Source: Gammaproteobacteria bacterium (GTDB lineage Bacteria; Pseudomonadota; Gammaproteobacteria; UBA1113). From it: 39,829 nt of DNA. The stretch lies in assembly GCA_009885495.1 (NCBI GenBank), contig VFKP01000069.1, forward strand, positions 1 to 39,829. Direction: 5' to 3'. The stretch's first letter is position 1; the number at the start of each line of letters is the position of its first letter. A program made the translations under genes and the position numbers. Positions 9,809-19,284 of this stretch are shown one piece after another. Below the pieces are notes generated by a model that did no database searches, was not told the origin of the DNA, and was given only the letters and a program-made list of their open reading frames with translations.

Positions 9809-11249
9809 AATCAGTGCTCGCAACCGCCGAGCCGCTGTACAAGCCCCTCGCCCTATTGCCACGCCTAAAGATATTCCTCAGCATCTGCTCAGAACTTCTC
9901 GGCCTTTATTACCCGAAGTTTCTGAATTGCAAACCGTGCGTCATTATACGCAATTGTCACAGAAAAATTTTTCAATCGATACGCAATTTTATCCCTTGGG
10001 ATCTTGTACCATGAAATACAATCCGCGCGGAGTGCATGCTCTGGCAAGCTTAGAAGGGTTTATTTCACACCATCCTTTAACGCCCGAAGCCCATAGTCAA
10101 GGTTATTTAAAATCTGCTTATGAATTACAAGATATTTTAGCGCACGTCACGGGCTTAAATGCTGTTTCTTTAGCGCCCATGGCCGGCGCCCAAGGAGAAT
10201 TTGCGGGTGTGGCCATGATCCGCGCTTATCATTTAGCACGGGGTGATACCGCCCGCACCGAATTTCTAGTGCCCGATGCCGCCCATGGCACCAATCCTGC
10301 CACCGCAGTGATGTGTGGTTTTAAAGTCAAAGAAATTCCCACCGATAAAAATGGCGATGTGGATTTAGACGCTTTAAAACAAGCGGTAGGCCCACACACT
10401 GCCGGAATTATGTTAACCAATCCTTCGACTCTAGGTGTATTTGAACGACAAATTCGAACGATTGCCAAAACAGTGCATGAGGCCGGCGGCTTGCTGTATT
10501 ATGATGGCGCTAATTTAAATGCGATTTTAGGCAAGACGCGTCCGGGAGATATGGGGTTTGATGTAATGCACATTAACCTGCATAAAACGTTTGCCACCCC
10601 TCATGGCGGTGGCGGCCCGGGTTCAGGCCCCGTGGCAGCCAATGATCGTCTAAAGCCTTTTTTACCGATCCCCAGAGTGGCTTTTGAAAATCAAACGTAT
10701 CGTTGGTTAACTGAAAAGGATTGCCCCCAGAGCATTGGCCGCTTATCTGCTTTTGTCGGCAATGCTGGCATTATTTTACGCGCCAGTATTTACGCGCGTT
10801 TATTAGGACGCGAAGGCCTGTGCCGAGTCGCGGAATACGCCACTTTAAACGCCAATTATCTGATGGTTCGTTTGCAAAAAGCAGGTTTTACCCTTGCTTT
10901 TCCCACACGACGCGCCAGCCATGAATTTATCATCACCTTTAAACAAGAGGCAAAAACCTTAGGCATTACCGCCAAAGACATCGCTAAACGCCTTTTGGAT
11001 TATGGCATGCACGCGCCCACCACCTATTTTCCGCTCTTGGTCGCTGAATGTTTCTTGATTGAACCCACCGAAACGGAATCTAAAGAAGAATTGGATCGCT
11101 TTGTCGATGCTTTAATTGCTATTCTAGAAGAGGCTAAGACCAGCCCCGAACTTTTAAAACAAGCCCCTCATACGCTTCCTGTACGACGTTTGGATGATTT
11201 AAAAGCGGCCAAAGATTTGGATCTGCGCTGGCAGGGGACGATTGCTTAA
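9795..11249 (+). CDS. gcvPB: Glycine dehydrogenase (decarboxylating) subunit 2
   Basis: [24 protein letters not shown]-like region, PLP-Lys motif [19 protein letters not shown]. Start chosen at ATG 9795 (GAGGAG RBS at 9782-9787) rather than track start 9741; overlaps gcvPA by 14 bp. Confidence 0.95.
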   Translation: MLIFEISARNRRAAVQAPRPIATPKDIPQHLLRTSRPLLPEVSELQTVRHYTQLSQKNFSIDTQFYPLGSCTMKYNPRGVHALASLEGFISHHPLTPEAHSQGYLKSAYELQDILAHVTGLNAVSLAPMAGAQGEFAGVAMIRAYHLARGDTARTEFLVPDAAHGTNPATAVMCGFKVKEIPTDKNGDVDLDALKQAVGPHTAGIMLTNPSTLGVFERQIRTIAKTVHEAGGLLYYDGANLNAILGKTRPGDMGFDVMHINLHKTFATPHGGGGPGSGPVAANDRLKPFLPIPRVAFENQTYRWLTEKDCPQSIGRLSAFVGNAGIILRASIYARLLGREGLCRVAEYATLNANYLMVRLQKAGFTLAFPTRRASHEFIITFKQEAKTLGITAKDIAKRLLDYGMHAPTTYFPLLVAECFLIEPTETESKEELDRFVDALIAILEEAKTSPELLKQAPHTLPVRRLDDLKAAKDLDLRWQGTIA

Positions 11250-11269
11250 ATCAAGCTAAGACCTTCTTT

Positions 11270-11350
11270 GCGCAGTATTCTGCAGTACTGTCCGGGGAAG
11301 CTCAATACTCCCCTCCCCCAGTATTCTGGGGGAGGGGTTGGGGGAGAAGG
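11270..11350. repeat. REP-like palindromic intergenic repeat (C-rich family), copy 1
   Basis: Perfect 12-bp stem CCCCTCCCCCAG (11310-11321) / CTGGGGGAGGGG (11326-11337), 4-nt loop; second motif CAGTATTCTGCAGTACTG upstream; relatives at 12871-12960 and 16495-16548. Confidence 0.75.
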
Positions 11351-11547
11351 CGTTAAAATAGGCTCATCGACTTTAAAAACCCTCATTATTTCCCCTACAC
11401 CCACAAATAACCGAGTAAAATTTCGTTAAATCGATTGACAAATCCACAATCCATGTATTAAGCTTTACTTAAGCGATTTTTTTTTCAGGAGAGTCTAATC
11501 GCTTTAAGGAAAAGGATAACTTAACTCTTAATGTCTGGAGTACTATC

Positions 11548-12861
11548 ATGCCACAACTTGAAAGTTCAGAGCCCTGGGATTATGAAGCGTTTCGAAAAAA
11601 AGCCATCCATCCAGGAAAAGAAGCGCCTTTAACTTTAACTCAATCTATTGATCAGTTTAGCTCTCTCTTGTCCGAGTTAGAAAACAATAAAATTAAAGCT
11701 CCTGCTATCAGTTATCTGACCTATCTATTGAACTTAGAAGAAGGCTTTTTCGGAGATCCTAGAAATTTAGAGTTTTACACCTATGCACGTGAAAAATTAG
11801 AAAATCCCGCCTTATCTTTCCATGCAGACTCTCCCAAGCCTATTGTTCTTTCGATGGAACACAAATTAAGCAGAACACCTCAAGTCATAGAACCTCTCAA
11901 TGCAGTTTCTTCTTTGTTAAGCTGCGCACAAAATAGGGTTACAAAACTGGAAGAAACTCAGAAAACAGCTAAAGTCTTAAGCGTTTCGTTGACAGATTTT
12001 GAATCTAAACCTCAAGATTTAACACTCAAAAATCTTGATGAGCTTAATGCATTCAATAATAAACTGACACTTCTCAGAAATCATGCTAAAGCGGTGAAAG
12101 CCAAAACTGATCTAACACAAGAAACTTTCGATGATGCTGAATTGGAGCTATCTTCGAAACCACCTCGATTGAGTTTTGTATCCAGTGTTTTAGACCGCTT
12201 AGGAGTCAGTATTTTCGGCCGTGGTCGAAAAGAACGAGAGGAATATGAAAAAATCAATCAAGAAATGCAAGTCAGCCGACAAAAACTTGCAGATCAAAAA
12301 CCCAAAATTCAGGCTGCAATGACCCAACTGTCTGAATCTTGCGACAAGATTCTTGAAAAACTTCAGCATCATCAACTTCTATTGAATGCAGAAATAACAA
12401 AACGAGAAAAGGTCCCATCAGCCTCTGCCAAGACTCAGGTCAATCCGGAGCAACTTCGATCGGTGTTGATGAGTATTGTCATACGATTAGGGGCTGGAGA
12501 TCTAGGCAACATCACAGGAGGCGAAAAATTTGTAGTTGACCTTACAGAATTGAAGTTTTATCTAGACGGCGATAAAGAAGATCATCTTCAAAAAGTGTTG
12601 GGTGTCGAAAAAATCCCCGTCACTGCATCCAATACCTTTGCCGGGGTGTATCAATCTCTGAAAAAAATCGGTCATCGCTTACACGAAGATGCGGTCATAA
12701 GCCAGCTCAGTGGACACATCTACGGATTGTTTAAATTTAAAGTAGAAAGCCCTGCTTTAACTACAAGTTCAGACATGATTGACGAATATAAAAATCAATG
12801 TCTTGTTTTTGAGAGTTTAGGTGTTGAGCCAATCAGTCCAACAATCAGTCCAAGAAGATAG
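11548..12861 (+). CDS. Hypothetical charged, probably coiled-coil protein
   Basis: 437-aa ORF; central Glu/Lys/Gln-rich stretch (REEYEKINQEMQVSRQKLADQKPKIQAAMTQLSE); no family recognised. Confidence 0.75.
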   Translation: MPQLESSEPWDYEAFRKKAIHPGKEAPLTLTQSIDQFSSLLSELENNKIKAPAISYLTYLLNLEEGFFGDPRNLEFYTYAREKLENPALSFHADSPKPIVLSMEHKLSRTPQVIEPLNAVSSLLSCAQNRVTKLEETQKTAKVLSVSLTDFESKPQDLTLKNLDELNAFNNKLTLLRNHAKAVKAKTDLTQETFDDAELELSSKPPRLSFVSSVLDRLGVSIFGRGRKEREEYEKINQEMQVSRQKLADQKPKIQAAMTQLSESCDKILEKLQHHQLLLNAEITKREKVPSASAKTQVNPEQLRSVLMSIVIRLGAGDLGNITGGEKFVVDLTELKFYLDGDKEDHLQKVLGVEKIPVTASNTFAGVYQSLKKIGHRLHEDAVISQLSGHIYGLFKFKVESPALTTSSDMIDEYKNQCLVFESLGVEPISPTISPRR

Positions 12862-12870
12862 CTGCTGTAA

Positions 12871-12960
12871 CCTTCTCCCCCAACCCCTCTCCCAGAATAC
12901 TGGGCGAGGGGGGCTCAGAAGCTTTCTTCGAACGGTACTGCAGAATACCGGGCGAGGGGA
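12871..12960. repeat. REP-like palindromic intergenic repeat (C-rich family), copy 2
   Basis: CTCCCCCAACCCCTCTCCCAG-AATA-CTGGGCGAGGGG, stem 12884-12895 / 12900-12911 with one mismatch; then GGTACTGCAGAATACCGGGCGAGGGG. Confidence 0.75.
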
Positions 12961-12966
12961 AACTCA

Positions 12967-13701
12967 TTAAACTCCAAGCCCTCGCTGTCTTAAAACCTCA
13001 TACAAGCAAACGCCCGTAGCGACAGAAACATTGAGGCTAGACACTTGGCCTAACATCGGCAAAGACACTAAATGATCGCAGCGTTCACGGGTTAAGCGTC
13101 GTAAGCCCTGGCCTTCTGCGCCTAATACTAAACCCAAGGGTCCGCGTAAATCATTGGCATACAAAGAAGTGCTGGCTTCTGCGCTTAAACCATAAAGCCA
13201 AACCCCCGCCTCTTTTAAATTCTGCAAACAGCGCGCTAAATTAGCGACTGTAATAAAAGGCACCGTTTCTGCAGCTCCTGAAGCGACTTTGCGAACGGTG
13301 GGCGTTAAACCCACAGCATTGTCTTTGGCCGCAATCACAGCGGTGATCCCCGCCGCATCGGCCGTCCGTAAACAAGCGCCTAGATTATGTGGATCTTGCA
13401 CACCATCCAAAATTAAAATAAAAGGCGTCTTTGCGGCCGCCAACAATTCCGGCAGATCGTCTTCGCTGTAAGTTTTAGCTGCTTCGTCGTAAACCGCGAC
13501 CCAGCCTTGATGATTGCCACCATCGGCTAAATGATCCAAAGCCTCAGCATCGACAATTTGCAAGCGCAACTGACAATCGATGGATTTCAAATACTCATTG
13601 ATTTTAGGGGCTTTGCCGGCATTACTGTACAGCGCCTGCGGCAAGCGCCCTTGCTCCAGGGCTGTTTTAACGCTGTGTTGACCGTAAACAATCTCTGTCA
13701 T
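12967..13701 (-). CDS. rlmB: 23S rRNA (guanosine-2'-O-)-methyltransferase RlmB, SpoU family
   Basis: 244 aa; VYGQHSVKTAL, ILDGVQDPHNLGACLRTADAAG, LVLGAEGQGLRRLTRERCD, SLNVSVATGVCLYE; 4-bp overlap with rnr. Confidence 0.95.
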   Translation of the reverse strand: MTEIVYGQHSVKTALEQGRLPQALYSNAGKAPKINEYLKSIDCQLRLQIVDAEALDHLADGGNHQGWVAVYDEAAKTYSEDDLPELLAAAKTPFILILDGVQDPHNLGACLRTADAAGITAVIAAKDNAVGLTPTVRKVASGAAETVPFITVANLARCLQNLKEAGVWLYGLSAEASTSLYANDLRGPLGLVLGAEGQGLRRLTRERCDHLVSLPMLGQVSSLNVSVATGVCLYEVLRQRGLGV

Positions 13702-16025
13702 GATTCTGCTCTCTTCTTCGGCCGTCTTCTCTTGTCCGGCGCTGCTGCTTTAGTTTTAGCTTTGGCCGGAGTTTGCACTTCTACTTTTTTAGCTTTGCCC
13801 TGTCTAGCATGCTTTTCTTTTTTCGAAGGCTTTTTCCCTATCTTTTTAGCATTTTCCTGGATCAAATCAAATTCAATCTTGCGCTGATTCATATCCACAC
13901 GCTGCACAACAATACGCACAGTATCACCTAGCGTATAGCGCATATGTGTGGCCTCACCCACCAACTGATGTCTTAACGCATCATAGCGATAATAATCATT
14001 TTTAAGCGAAGTGACATGCACCAAACCTTCCACAAATTCATCTTTCAAAGCAATGAACAGGCCAAAAGAAGTGACGCTGGTTACAGTACCATCGTATTCT
14101 GTTCCAACACGACTAGACATATACTCGCATTTCAACCAATCCACGACATCACGCGTGGCATCATCGGCACGTCTTTCTGTGGAAGAACAATGTTCACCCA
14201 AAGATTGCAATTCGCTGGGTTTATAGCGAAAACTGTTAGGCCGTTTTTTCTGAATAATATGCCGTATCGCCCGATGCACCAATAAATCAGGATAGCGACG
14301 TATCGGGGACGTAAAATGTGTATAAGCTTCATAGGCTAAACCAAAATGTCCGCAGTTTTCGCCTTGATACACTGCTTGACTCAAAGAGCGCAGTAATAAA
14401 GTTTGTAACATAGCCACATCGGAACGCGCTTGGATCTGCGTCATTAATCGCGCGTAATCTTTAGGTTTAGGCTTTAGCCCGCCTTTAAGCAACAATCCTT
14501 TTTCGCTCAGCAATTGCCGTAAAGCATCTAATTTATCCGAATTAGGGCCTTCATGCACGCGAAATAATCCTGGCATTTTATGCTTTAATAAAAAATCAGC
14601 CGCTGAAACATTGGCCAATAACATGCATTCTTCAATCAAACGATGCGCATCATTACGATAGCGCGCAATGATTTTTTCAATCTTGCCGTCGGCATTAAAT
14701 ACGATCTGCGCTTCAGGCATTTCAAAATCAATCGCCCCTCGTTTTTGTCGTGCTTTAGCTAAAACCTGATAGATCTCATATAAATGATCCAGAGGTTCTA
14801 ATAAAGATTTATATTGTTTCTTCAGTGTCTCATCTTGATCCACTAAAATTTTAGCCACTTCTTCATAGGTTAAACGCGCTTTAGAATGCATCAAACCTTC
14901 ATAGAAACGATAACGCCCTACTTCCCCTTCTGCATTCACCGACATTTCACAGACCAAACATAAGCGATCGACTTTAGGTTTTAAAGAACATAAACCATTG
15001 GATAAAACTTCTGGCAGCATGGGCAGTACACGCCCAGGAAAATAAACAGAATTACCGCGTTTAGCCGCTTCTTCATCCAAAGCGCTATCGGGTTTAACAT
15101 AATGTGACACATCGGCAATGGCCACCGATAAAACCCAACCTTTAGCGGTTTTTTTACAAAATACCGCATCGTCAAAATCTTTGGCGTCTTCACCATCAAT
15201 GGTTACAAAGGGCAAATCGCGTAAATCAACGCGTTCTTCTTTATCTTTAGTTTGTACGCGTTCTTTAAACCGCGCGGCTTCTTTTTCCACATCTTCTGGC
15301 CAATCAAAAGATAACCCATGTGCTCGAGTGGCAATTTCTATCTCCATGCCTGAAGACATGGCCTCTCCTAAAATGCTTTTGACTCGACCCAAAGGATAAA
15401 CACGACGATGTGTGGGCGTGATCAATTCTATGGTCACAATTTGCCCGGGCTTAGCGCCACCGGCATCTTCGGGTAAAATAATAATATCTTGATAAATGGT
15501 GCGATTTTCAGGAACCACTAGCCCCACACCCTCTTCAATTAAATATTGTCCGACGATTTGCAAGGTATTGCGTTCTAAGACTTCGACAATATTGGCAATT
15601 TTACGGCCTCGTCGATCTTCGCCCACCACACGCACCAACACTTTATCGCCATGAAAAATATTACGCATTTCTCTTTCTGGCAAGAAAAGATCCGGCATGC
15701 TTTTATCGACAATGACAAAACCAAAACCATCCCGATGGGCCACCACCTGCCCTTTCAATAAAGAAAGTTTATCGACTAGAGCGTATTCTTGTTTGCGATT
15801 AAATAAGAGTTGACCATCACGCACCATGGCGCGCAAGCGTCGACGCAGTGCTTCCTGCTGATCAGCAGTTTCCATCGAAAAAGCTTCTTCCAAACGCTCT
15901 TTCTCTAAAGGAGTACCCGCATGCTCTAGATAATCCATAATGTATTCACGACTGGGGATGGGAAACTCATATTTCTCAGCCTCGCGTGCTTGATGAGGAT
16001 CTTTTTTCTTGAATTTTCGGCTCAC
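13698..16025 (-). CDS. rnr: Ribonuclease R
   Basis: 775 aa; RNB motifs VTIDGEDAKDFDDAVF and HFTSPIRRYPDLLVHR, S1 domain near C-terminus, basic tail. Confidence 0.97.
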   Translation of the reverse strand: MSRKFKKKDPHQAREAEKYEFPIPSREYIMDYLEHAGTPLEKERLEEAFSMETADQQEALRRRLRAMVRDGQLLFNRKQEYALVDKLSLLKGQVVAHRDGFGFVIVDKSMPDLFLPEREMRNIFHGDKVLVRVVGEDRRGRKIANIVEVLERNTLQIVGQYLIEEGVGLVVPENRTIYQDIIILPEDAGGAKPGQIVTIELITPTHRRVYPLGRVKSILGEAMSSGMEIEIATRAHGLSFDWPEDVEKEAARFKERVQTKDKEERVDLRDLPFVTIDGEDAKDFDDAVFCKKTAKGWVLSVAIADVSHYVKPDSALDEEAAKRGNSVYFPGRVLPMLPEVLSNGLCSLKPKVDRLCLVCEMSVNAEGEVGRYRFYEGLMHSKARLTYEEVAKILVDQDETLKKQYKSLLEPLDHLYEIYQVLAKARQKRGAIDFEMPEAQIVFNADGKIEKIIARYRNDAHRLIEECMLLANVSAADFLLKHKMPGLFRVHEGPNSDKLDALRQLLSEKGLLLKGGLKPKPKDYARLMTQIQARSDVAMLQTLLLRSLSQAVYQGENCGHFGLAYEAYTHFTSPIRRYPDLLVHRAIRHIIQKKRPNSFRYKPSELQSLGEHCSSTERRADDATRDVVDWLKCEYMSSRVGTEYDGTVTSVTSFGLFIALKDEFVEGLVHVTSLKNDYYRYDALRHQLVGEATHMRYTLGDTVRIVVQRVDMNQRKIEFDLIQENAKKIGKKPSKKEKHARQGKAKKVEVQTPAKAKTKAAAPDKRRRPKKRAES

Positions 16026-16063
16026 TTTGACTCCGGTAAACTATAAATTTATAATGGCACTTT

Positions 16064-16137
16064 AGGGCTTGTTGACAATTCATTTGCCGGCTGCAAAATT
16101 AAGTAGAAGCTGTGCAAATGAAATATCAACAGGCCCT
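16064..16137. repeat. 74-bp element with 24-bp imperfect inverted repeats
   Basis: agggcttgttgacaattcatttgc (16064-16087) vs gcaaatgaaatatcaacaggccct (16114-16137): 21/24 complementary. Confidence 0.6.
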
Positions 16138-16167
16138 ATTGTACCTCAACTGACAAAAGGATCTAAC

Positions 16168-16404
16168 ATGTTTAAACGAACTTTCTTCGTATTAGGGGCC
16201 TTAGCCCTTAGCTTATCCGCCTGCCAACCCAGTTCTGACCCTAGCCAGTATAATGGCAGCAATGCTGCTCGTCAGAAAAACTGTGATCAGATTTTATCAC
16301 AATTGGGCGTCAGTGGCGATGAGGTATTGAGCCCAGAAGTCGGAACAACCCCTGAACGTAAACGTTTGGTCGGATTATACAGTGCTTATGGCTGTGATAA
16401 GTAG
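16168..16404 (+). CDS. Small putative lipoprotein
   Basis: MFKRTFFVLGALALSLSACQPSSD: signal peptide plus LSAC lipobox. Start chosen at ATG 16168 with AAAGGA RBS; the track start 16069 lies inside the inverted-repeat element. Confidence 0.75.
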   Translation: MFKRTFFVLGALALSLSACQPSSDPSQYNGSNAARQKNCDQILSQLGVSGDEVLSPEVGTTPERKRLVGLYSAYGCDK

Positions 16405-16494
16405 TCTAGGCAGGTGACTCAAACTCTTCTGCCTCAGATTCGATGGGAAATTGCGCTTCTTTCAAATATTAAGGTTTAGGGGAGAGCCAGCATT

Positions 16495-16548
16495 CCTAAC
16501 CCTCTCCCCCAACCCCTCTCCCGGAGTACCGGGAGAGGGGAGCTTTCA
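16495..16548. repeat. REP-like palindromic intergenic repeat (C-rich family), copy 3
   Basis: Perfect 12-bp stem CCCCTCTCCCGG (16513-16524) / CCGGGAGAGGGG (16529-16540), preceded by CTCTCCCCCAA. Confidence 0.8.
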
Positions 16549-16563
16549 CTCACCCTTAAATTA

Positions 16564-17124
16564 CTACGCGCTTTCGGCGACTGCAGCTACAGCAGCTTTT
16601 ACTTTACGTCCACGACGAACAGCGGATTTAGGCTTTGCAGCCGCTTTAACCTTAGAAACGCGGGCTGTTTTAGCCGTTGCTTTTTTAGCCGTGGTTTTTT
16701 TACCGGCCGCTGTTTTAGCGACAGCCTTTTCTAAAGCCAAATGTTTCTTCAAGGCCGCTTTAGCTGCTTTCAGTTCTGGCGCCATTGCAAGCAATTCTTT
16801 CTTAAGCGTTTGCACCAGCGCTTTTGCTTTCACAAAGCTTGCAGCCACTTTTGTCATTTGGTCTTGACGTGTGGCAGATTTCTTACCGCTGGTTTTAGCT
16901 TTAAGGGCTGCTTTCTGTGCTTTAGCTTTTTGCATCGCTTTATCCGCTTTCAGCCATTCAGCTTTAGCTTTGCTCAGTGTTTTCTCGACATTTTTAACAC
17001 TGTCTTGATGAGCGGCAGTCAGCTTCTGTACCAAAGCATGACATTCAGCTTGCAGAGTATGGATCCCATTTTTCACAGAACCTGTGACATTGGATTTCTT
17101 AGCTATTTTTGCTTTCTTAGGCAT
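16564..17124 (-). CDS. Histone H1-like Lys/Ala-rich DNA-binding protein
   Basis: MPKKAKIAKKSNVTG...; C-terminus KTAAGKKTTAKKATAKTARVSKVKAAAKPKSAVRRGRKVKAA. Start chosen at 17124 with GAGGAGA RBS. Confidence 0.75.
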   Translation of the reverse strand: MPKKAKIAKKSNVTGSVKNGIHTLQAECHALVQKLTAAHQDSVKNVEKTLSKAKAEWLKADKAMQKAKAQKAALKAKTSGKKSATRQDQMTKVAASFVKAKALVQTLKKELLAMAPELKAAKAALKKHLALEKAVAKTAAGKKTTAKKATAKTARVSKVKAAAKPKSAVRRGRKVKAAVAAVAESA

Positions 17125-17394
17125 TTTTAAATTTCTCCTCAGTAAAAATTTGCTGTTGTTAGACAACAGCGGTTAGTGCATGTGTAAACAAGAGCGCATA
17201 TTGTGCAATAAATAATATCTCTTTGCAAGCATTTTTGAATATTTTTTCATGCTTTTTACCATAAAGTGCAAAAATAAACGTTTATTGAAAAGAAAAAATC
17301 ACTCTCTTGTGATTTTAGCTGGAGTTTATTTTGTAGCAGGCTGATTTCGCAATCGCGAATAATAGCGTATAATCTAAAATGTAACTACACACTT

Positions 17395-17556
17395 CCTCAG
17401 GGAGGGTACGACAAAGCACAGATTTGGATGCAGGTTACACGCAAAATTGAGCGAAAAAAGCGGAGTTAACAATGACGTTAATGAGCATTTTTTTGATGGG
17501 TTTTGCGTGTAAGATGCGCCAAATATGGGCTTTTCTGGAAAAGAGGCACGAGTAGT
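17395..17556. repeat. ~160-bp dispersed repeat, copy A
   Basis: GGTACGACAAAGCACAGATTTGGATGCAGGTTACACGCAAAA...GCGTGTAAGATGCGCCAAATA.GGGCTTTTCTGGAAAAGAG.CACGAGTAGT shared near-identically with 24655-24819; internal perfect 12-bp inverted repeat 17435-17446 / 17501-17512. Confidence 0.9.
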
Positions 17557-17588
17557 TCTCATGGCTATTTATGATGACAGGGATACTA

Positions 17589-18524
17589 ATGAAACAGATT
17601 ATTCTACGCATTGCCACTCGCAAAAGTGCCTTAGCCTTATGGCAAGCCCATTGGGTCGCTGCACGCTTACAAGAGCATCATCCGCATTTAAAATTTGAAT
17701 TCCTAGCTTTGGTCACCAGCGGCGATAAACAATTGAAACATCCTTTAAATAAAGTAGGCGGTAAGGGCCTGTTTACCAAAGAATTAGAAGAGGCTTTATT
17801 ACAGAATAAAGCAGATATTGCCGTACATTCAATGAAAGATGTTCCCTTGAGTTTTCCTGAAGATCTGGGTTTGGGCGCAATCTGTCAACGTGAAAATCCT
17901 GCCGATACTCTGCTCATGCACAGTATCGGTGATTGGAAAACACTGCCTCTACACGCGCGCGTGGGAACAGCCAGCCTGCGCCGCCGCTCACAATTATTGG
18001 CCTTGCGCCCCGATTTAAACATTATTCCTTTACGGGGTAATCTGCAAACCCGCTGTAAAAAACTTGAAGAAAAAGAATATGAGGCCATTATTTTAGCGGC
18101 CGCGGGTCTGGAAAGACTTCAGATTCATCAGTATCCACAGTATGTTTTTTCTCCTGAGGAAATGTTGCCTGCGATTGGTCAAGGCGCTTTAGGCATCGAA
18201 TGTCGTTTAAGCGATGCTGGAACTTTAGCTTTATTAGAACCCTTAGATCATCTTGAAACCAGCGATTGTATCCAGGCAGAACGTAGCATGAATGCCGCTT
18301 TAAATGGCGGCTGTCAAATTCCCATTGCCGGTTTTGCTGAATTAAACAGTGAAATCCTCACGCTCAAAGGATTAGTCGCTGATGTTCACGGACACACTTT
18401 ACTTAAACATCAACAGAGCGCTCATAAAAGCCAGGCTCTGGTCTTAGGCCAACAGGTTGCTCACGCTTTGTTAGCACAGGGTGCTGAAGATTTGCTCGAG
18501 CAAGCACGTCGCTATGAACTCTAA
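17589..18524 (+). CDS. hemC: Porphobilinogen deaminase
   Basis: LRIATRKSALALWQA, LVTSGDK, AVHSMKDVP, GTASLRRRSQL, LRGNLQTR, GGCQIPI. Confidence 0.97.
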   Translation: MKQIILRIATRKSALALWQAHWVAARLQEHHPHLKFEFLALVTSGDKQLKHPLNKVGGKGLFTKELEEALLQNKADIAVHSMKDVPLSFPEDLGLGAICQRENPADTLLMHSIGDWKTLPLHARVGTASLRRRSQLLALRPDLNIIPLRGNLQTRCKKLEEKEYEAIILAAAGLERLQIHQYPQYVFSPEEMLPAIGQGALGIECRLSDAGTLALLEPLDHLETSDCIQAERSMNAALNGGCQIPIAGFAELNSEILTLKGLVADVHGHTLLKHQQSAHKSQALVLGQQVAHALLAQGAEDLLEQARRYEL

Positions 18525-19284
18525 TGCAAAATGGCAGATCATCATCACTCGCCCAATCAACACCGCACAGGGGCTAAAACAGCGATTAGAATCTCAGGGG
18601 TTTGCTGTCATTGTCTATCCCTGTTTAGAAATTGTAGCAAACCCTGAAGGCATTGAGCATTTTCAATCGGATCAGAGTCTATTTGATCTGGCTATTTTTA
18701 TCAGCCCCAGTGCAGCTCAATACGGCCTCCAATTCAGTGATTTTAAAAGCGAGCGCTGGCAAAAAACTCTGTTTATCGCCCAAGGCCCTGGCACTGTGAA
18801 AGTATTAAATGAGGCAGAAATTACGCCCGTCTTATCCCCAGAAAAAGACTACACTTCTGAGAAACTCTTATCTCTAGCCCCTTTGCAACATTGTCGCGAT
18901 CAAAAAATTGCACTCTTTAAAGGAAAAGCAGGGCGCGGACTTTTGACAACCGTTTTAAAACAGCGAAAAGCCAGAGTCAGCGAATTTGAATTGTATGAAC
19001 GGCATCCGCCTAAAGTTGTTTTTGAATTGACATCCCTGCTCAATGAAGCTTTAGACTCTCTTTTTGTGGTGAACACTGTTTCAGCCTTAAGTTCTTTAGC
19101 CGAATCATTACAGCGTTCCAAACCTCATGGCCCTTCTATTTGGCGTCATTGCCATCTTTTAGTGATCAATGATAAAATGATTGAATTGGCGCAATCATTG
19201 GGTCATCGTGGACGCATCCATCGCGCCGAGAATGCCAGCGATGAAGCGATCACCGCACGAATCATTGAGGATTTGAGTTTATGA
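18514..19284 (+). CDS. hemD: Uroporphyrinogen-III synthase
   Basis: IIITRPINTAQGLKQRLESQGF, FISPSAAQYG, ALFKGKAGRGLL; overlaps the hemC end; start chosen at internal ATG 18514. Confidence 0.9.
   Translation: MNSNAKWQIIITRPINTAQGLKQRLESQGFAVIVYPCLEIVANPEGIEHFQSDQSLFDLAIFISPSAAQYGLQFSDFKSERWQKTLFIAQGPGTVKVLNEAEITPVLSPEKDYTSEKLLSLAPLQHCRDQKIALFKGKAGRGLLTTVLKQRKARVSEFELYERHPPKVVFELTSLLNEALDSLFVVNTVSALSSLAESLQRSKPHGPSIWRHCHLLVINDKMIELAQSLGHRGRIHRAENASDEAITARIIEDLSL

Noticed and set aside
9671-10924. Small ORFs overlapping gcvPA/gcvPB (9671-9862, 9805-10014, 10229-10468, 10721-10924)
   Set aside because: Shadow ORFs inside clearly coding gcv genes.
13531-13887. 118-aa plus-strand ORF across the rlmB/rnr junction
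   Set aside because: Antisense to two well-supported genes; hydrophobic look comes from the complement of Lys/Ala-rich rnr tail codons.
16451-17130. Plus-strand ORFs 138 aa and 129 aa over the histone-like gene
   Set aside because: Antisense of low-complexity Lys/Ala codons gives spurious long frames; the minus-strand frame has a good RBS and H1-like composition.
17295-17316. Hairpin AAAATCAC-tctctt-GTGATTTT as a terminator
   Set aside because: AT-rich stem in a divergent upstream region (histone-like gene and hemC), no gene ending into it, no clean T-run.
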